From positions 1-14,921 of the forward strand of contig JAPPKT010000334.1 of NCBI GenBank assembly GCA_028819675.1: a stretch of DNA of 14,921 nucleotides. Direction: 5' to 3'. The notes beneath the pieces are model-generated. The model was not told the origin of the DNA, did no database searches, and saw only the letters and a program-made list of their open reading frames with translations. A program made the translations under genes and the position numbers. The DNA comes from Caldilineaceae bacterium. Lineage in GTDB: Bacteria; Chloroflexota; Anaerolineae; Caldilineales; Caldilineaceae. Positions 14,764-14,921 of this stretch are shown in pieces. The first letter of the stretch is position 1. The number at the start of each line of letters is the position of its first letter.

Positions 14764-14921
14764 GCAGACTAGTTCAGTGACTGCGTGTAACTACTAAGCC
14801 ATGTTCTGTGTACGGTCTGCCTGGGGGGAATGTACCGTCAGCATTTCTGTAGCGGGCTCGGGATGGTCATGGCGGTGAACGTTGGGCATATGTGGGAGTG
14901 GCCTCGCCTGTCTTGCTCGCG
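14764..14921. other. Downstream flank with no recognised feature
   Basis: These last 158 bases follow the M23 gene. There is no T-tract terminator. ACGGT (14812-14816) and ACCGT (14834-14838) form only a weak inverted repeat. A short frame from ATG 14863 runs off the window edge and is too short and unrecognisable to call as a gene. Confidence 0.4.

Noticed and set aside
14812..14838. ACGGT...ACCGT inverted repeat after the M23 gene as a terminator
   Set aside because: Five-base-pair arms, a long loop and no T tract; too weak to call.
14863..14921. Frame from ATG 14863 running off the window end as a possible next gene
   Set aside because: Fewer than 20 codons, no ribosome site and no recognisable motif; cannot be told from chance.

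Overview
The window is one stretch of ordinary, well-kept bacterial chromosome. It is moderately GC-rich and holds complete genes with no frameshifts, insertion sequences, phage genes, CRISPR arrays, rRNA or tRNA that I can recognise. The gene set is a complex I membrane subunit beside an elongasome plus Min cluster. Its proteins resemble those of Gram-positive-type and Chloroflexota lineages more than those of Proteobacteria. A peptidoglycan-walled, rod-shaped or filamentous member of the Chloroflexota (Anaerolineae or Caldilineae-like) is my best guess. That assignment is inference from remembered family features and was not checked by a search.

Layout. Positions 1-1612 (+) carry the last codons of a probable nuoM and a complete nuoN, the end of a complex I (NADH:quinone oxidoreductase) operon. 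Two small hairpins separate it from a convergent seven-gene cluster on the minus strand (9576 down to 1664), read in the order mreB, mreC, mreD, mrdA (PBP2), minC, minD, rodA. This cluster joins the lateral-wall elongation machine (MreB scaffold, MreC/MreD adaptors, PBP2 transpeptidase, RodA glycosyltransferase) to the MinC/MinD division-site inhibitor. MinE is missing from the place where related operons often encode it.

An AT-rich divergent intergenic region (9577-9975) holds a convincing extended -10 promoter for mreB and weaker candidate promoters for the plus-strand genes. The plus-strand group runs tilS (tRNA-Ile lysidine synthetase), a 65-residue orphan ORF, a Nudix hydrolase of the CoA-pyrophosphatase type, hpt (hypoxanthine phosphoribosyltransferase) and a membrane-anchored LysM/M23 peptidase-like wall protein. 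tilS near hpt is a widely conserved neighbourhood; here two genes are interposed.

I found no clearly new biological system. The items most worth a second look are the combined elongasome-Min operon without minE, an isolated cysteine pair just after the KTG motif of PBP2, the unusually long linker of MinC, the inverted repeat covering the mreB promoter, and the orphan small protein with two similar half-motifs.
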